A program made the position numbers and the translations under genes. From Paenibacillus sp. FSL W8-0426 (lineage in GTDB: Bacteria > Bacillota > Bacilli > Paenibacillales > Paenibacillaceae), in the NCBI RefSeq assembly GCF_037969725.1, contig NZ_CP150203.1:202001-266000 (forward strand): a stretch of DNA of 64,000 nucleotides, written 5' to 3'. The notes under the pieces were generated by a model. The model did not search any database. It was not told the DNA's origin and saw nothing but the letters and a program-made list of their open reading frames with translations. The stretch's first letter is position 1, and each line of letters starts with the position of its first letter. This document shows positions 63,477 to 64,000 of this stretch, piece after piece.

Positions 63477-64000
63477 ATGAAAATCGGCCTGAGTACCTAC
63501 AGCCTGCTGAACGAGTTGAACGCAGGGAGCATGACGGTGCTGGACGTGATCGACTGGATTGCCGCAAATGGCGGCGAACACATGGAGATGGTTCCATACG
63601 GTTATACCGTGGAGGACAATCCGGAACTGGCTGACGCTATTCGGGAGCGTGCGGCTGCCGCAGGCATTGAGCTGTCCAATTATTCGATGCCCGCCAATTT
63701 CGTGCAGGAGACGGAGGAAGCCTTCGAGGAAGAGGTTGCCCGGGTGAAGCGTCACGTCGACGTGGTTCATCGGATGGGCGTGAAGCATATGCGGCACGAC
63801 GTCACAGCGTTCAAGCTGCCGAAAGAGCACATGACGATTGCCTGGTTCGACCAGCATTTGCCGCTCATGGTGAAGGGCAGCCAGTTGATTGCCGATTATG
63901 CTGCAGGCTTCGGCATTACAACGACGATCGAAAACCATGGTTTCAGCGTGCAGGCGAGCGACCGGGTGCAGCGGGTGCTGCATGCCGTGGATCGGCCCAA
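63477..64000 (+). CDS. TIM-barrel isomerase (third), truncated by window end
   Basis: The 174 visible residues start MKIGLSTYSLLNELNAGSMT and contain MRHDVTAF and TIENHGFSV, matching the protein at 45997 over its whole visible length, so the two are close paralogues. The start at 63477 follows AGAGGAGAGG at the end of the previous gene, a four-base gap. The 3' part lies beyond the window. Confidence 0.85.
   Translation, partial: MKIGLSTYSLLNELNAGSMTVLDVIDWIAANGGEHMEMVPYGYTVEDNPELADAIRERAAAAGIELSNYSMPANFVQETEEAFEEEVARVKRHVDVVHRMGVKHMRHDVTAFKLPKEHMTIAWFDQHLPLMVKGSQLIADYAAGFGITTTIENHGFSVQASDRVQRVLHAVDRP

Overview
The window looks like chromosome of a Paenibacillus-type endospore-forming Firmicute. 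The evidence is strong AGGAGG-type ribosome sites, YheC/YheD ATP-grasp proteins, a pspA-ydjGHI operon, a YdjO-type cold-shock protein, LplB/YtcP-type sugar permeases with no ATPase gene beside them, and many intracellular glycosidases. All calls come from reading the sequence; no database search was run.

Region 1 (1-7.7 kb) is mosaic. It opens inside a type I restriction subunit gene (hsdR) that is visibly more AT-rich than the rest. An ABC exporter with a DesK/DesR-like two-component system follows, then a cold-shock gene pair. Next come a 3' fragment of the tmRNA gene (ssrA) with its own terminator and a zeta-toxin-like pair. Two near-identical 19-bp copies of an ssrA-end-like sequence (2114 and 6037) together with the ssrA fragment (about 6812-6876) suggest one or more islands inserted at ssrA.

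Region 2 (8.5-13.2 kb) is the most interesting part. It is a compact five-gene operon: a YheC/D-type ATP-grasp gene, PEP mutase, phosphonopyruvate decarboxylase, 2-aminoethylphosphonate transaminase, and a second YheC/D-type ATP-grasp gene. It should make 2-aminoethylphosphonate (AEP), and the two short, very basic ATP-grasp proteins are candidates to attach it to something, perhaps a spore or envelope component.

Region 3 (13.3-37.7 kb) is mixed. It has small membrane proteins, a polysaccharide deacetylase, an MscS channel and an aldo/keto reductase. It also has a D-threonate/D-erythronate-type catabolic operon (pdxA2-dtnK-kdgT) next to a PrpR-like regulator, and a secreted GH43 arabinanase with an internal ricin-type lectin domain. 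Further along are a chemoreceptor, the pspA-ydjGHI envelope-stress operon, a DUF896 gene and an mhqO-like dioxygenase gene sharing one operator motif, LtrA, and a class D-like sortase downstream of an orphan SARP-type response regulator.

Region 4 (38-64 kb) is a carbohydrate-utilisation locus: two GH3, two GH29, one GH35 and one GH38 enzyme, all apparently cytoplasmic. With them are a sugar ABC importer (two permeases and a lipoprotein), a Gfo/Idh/MocA dehydrogenase, three TIM-barrel isomerases and two AraC-type regulators. The activities (fucose, beta-galactose, alpha-mannose, beta-glycoside) fit breakdown of imported branched oligosaccharides such as plant N-glycan or xyloglucan fragments; this substrate is inferred. 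Two clusters of a dispersed intergenic repeat, each with two direct then two inverted units, lie at 47.1 and 56.6 kb. No insertion sequence, integrase, CRISPR array, rRNA or intact tRNA was seen.
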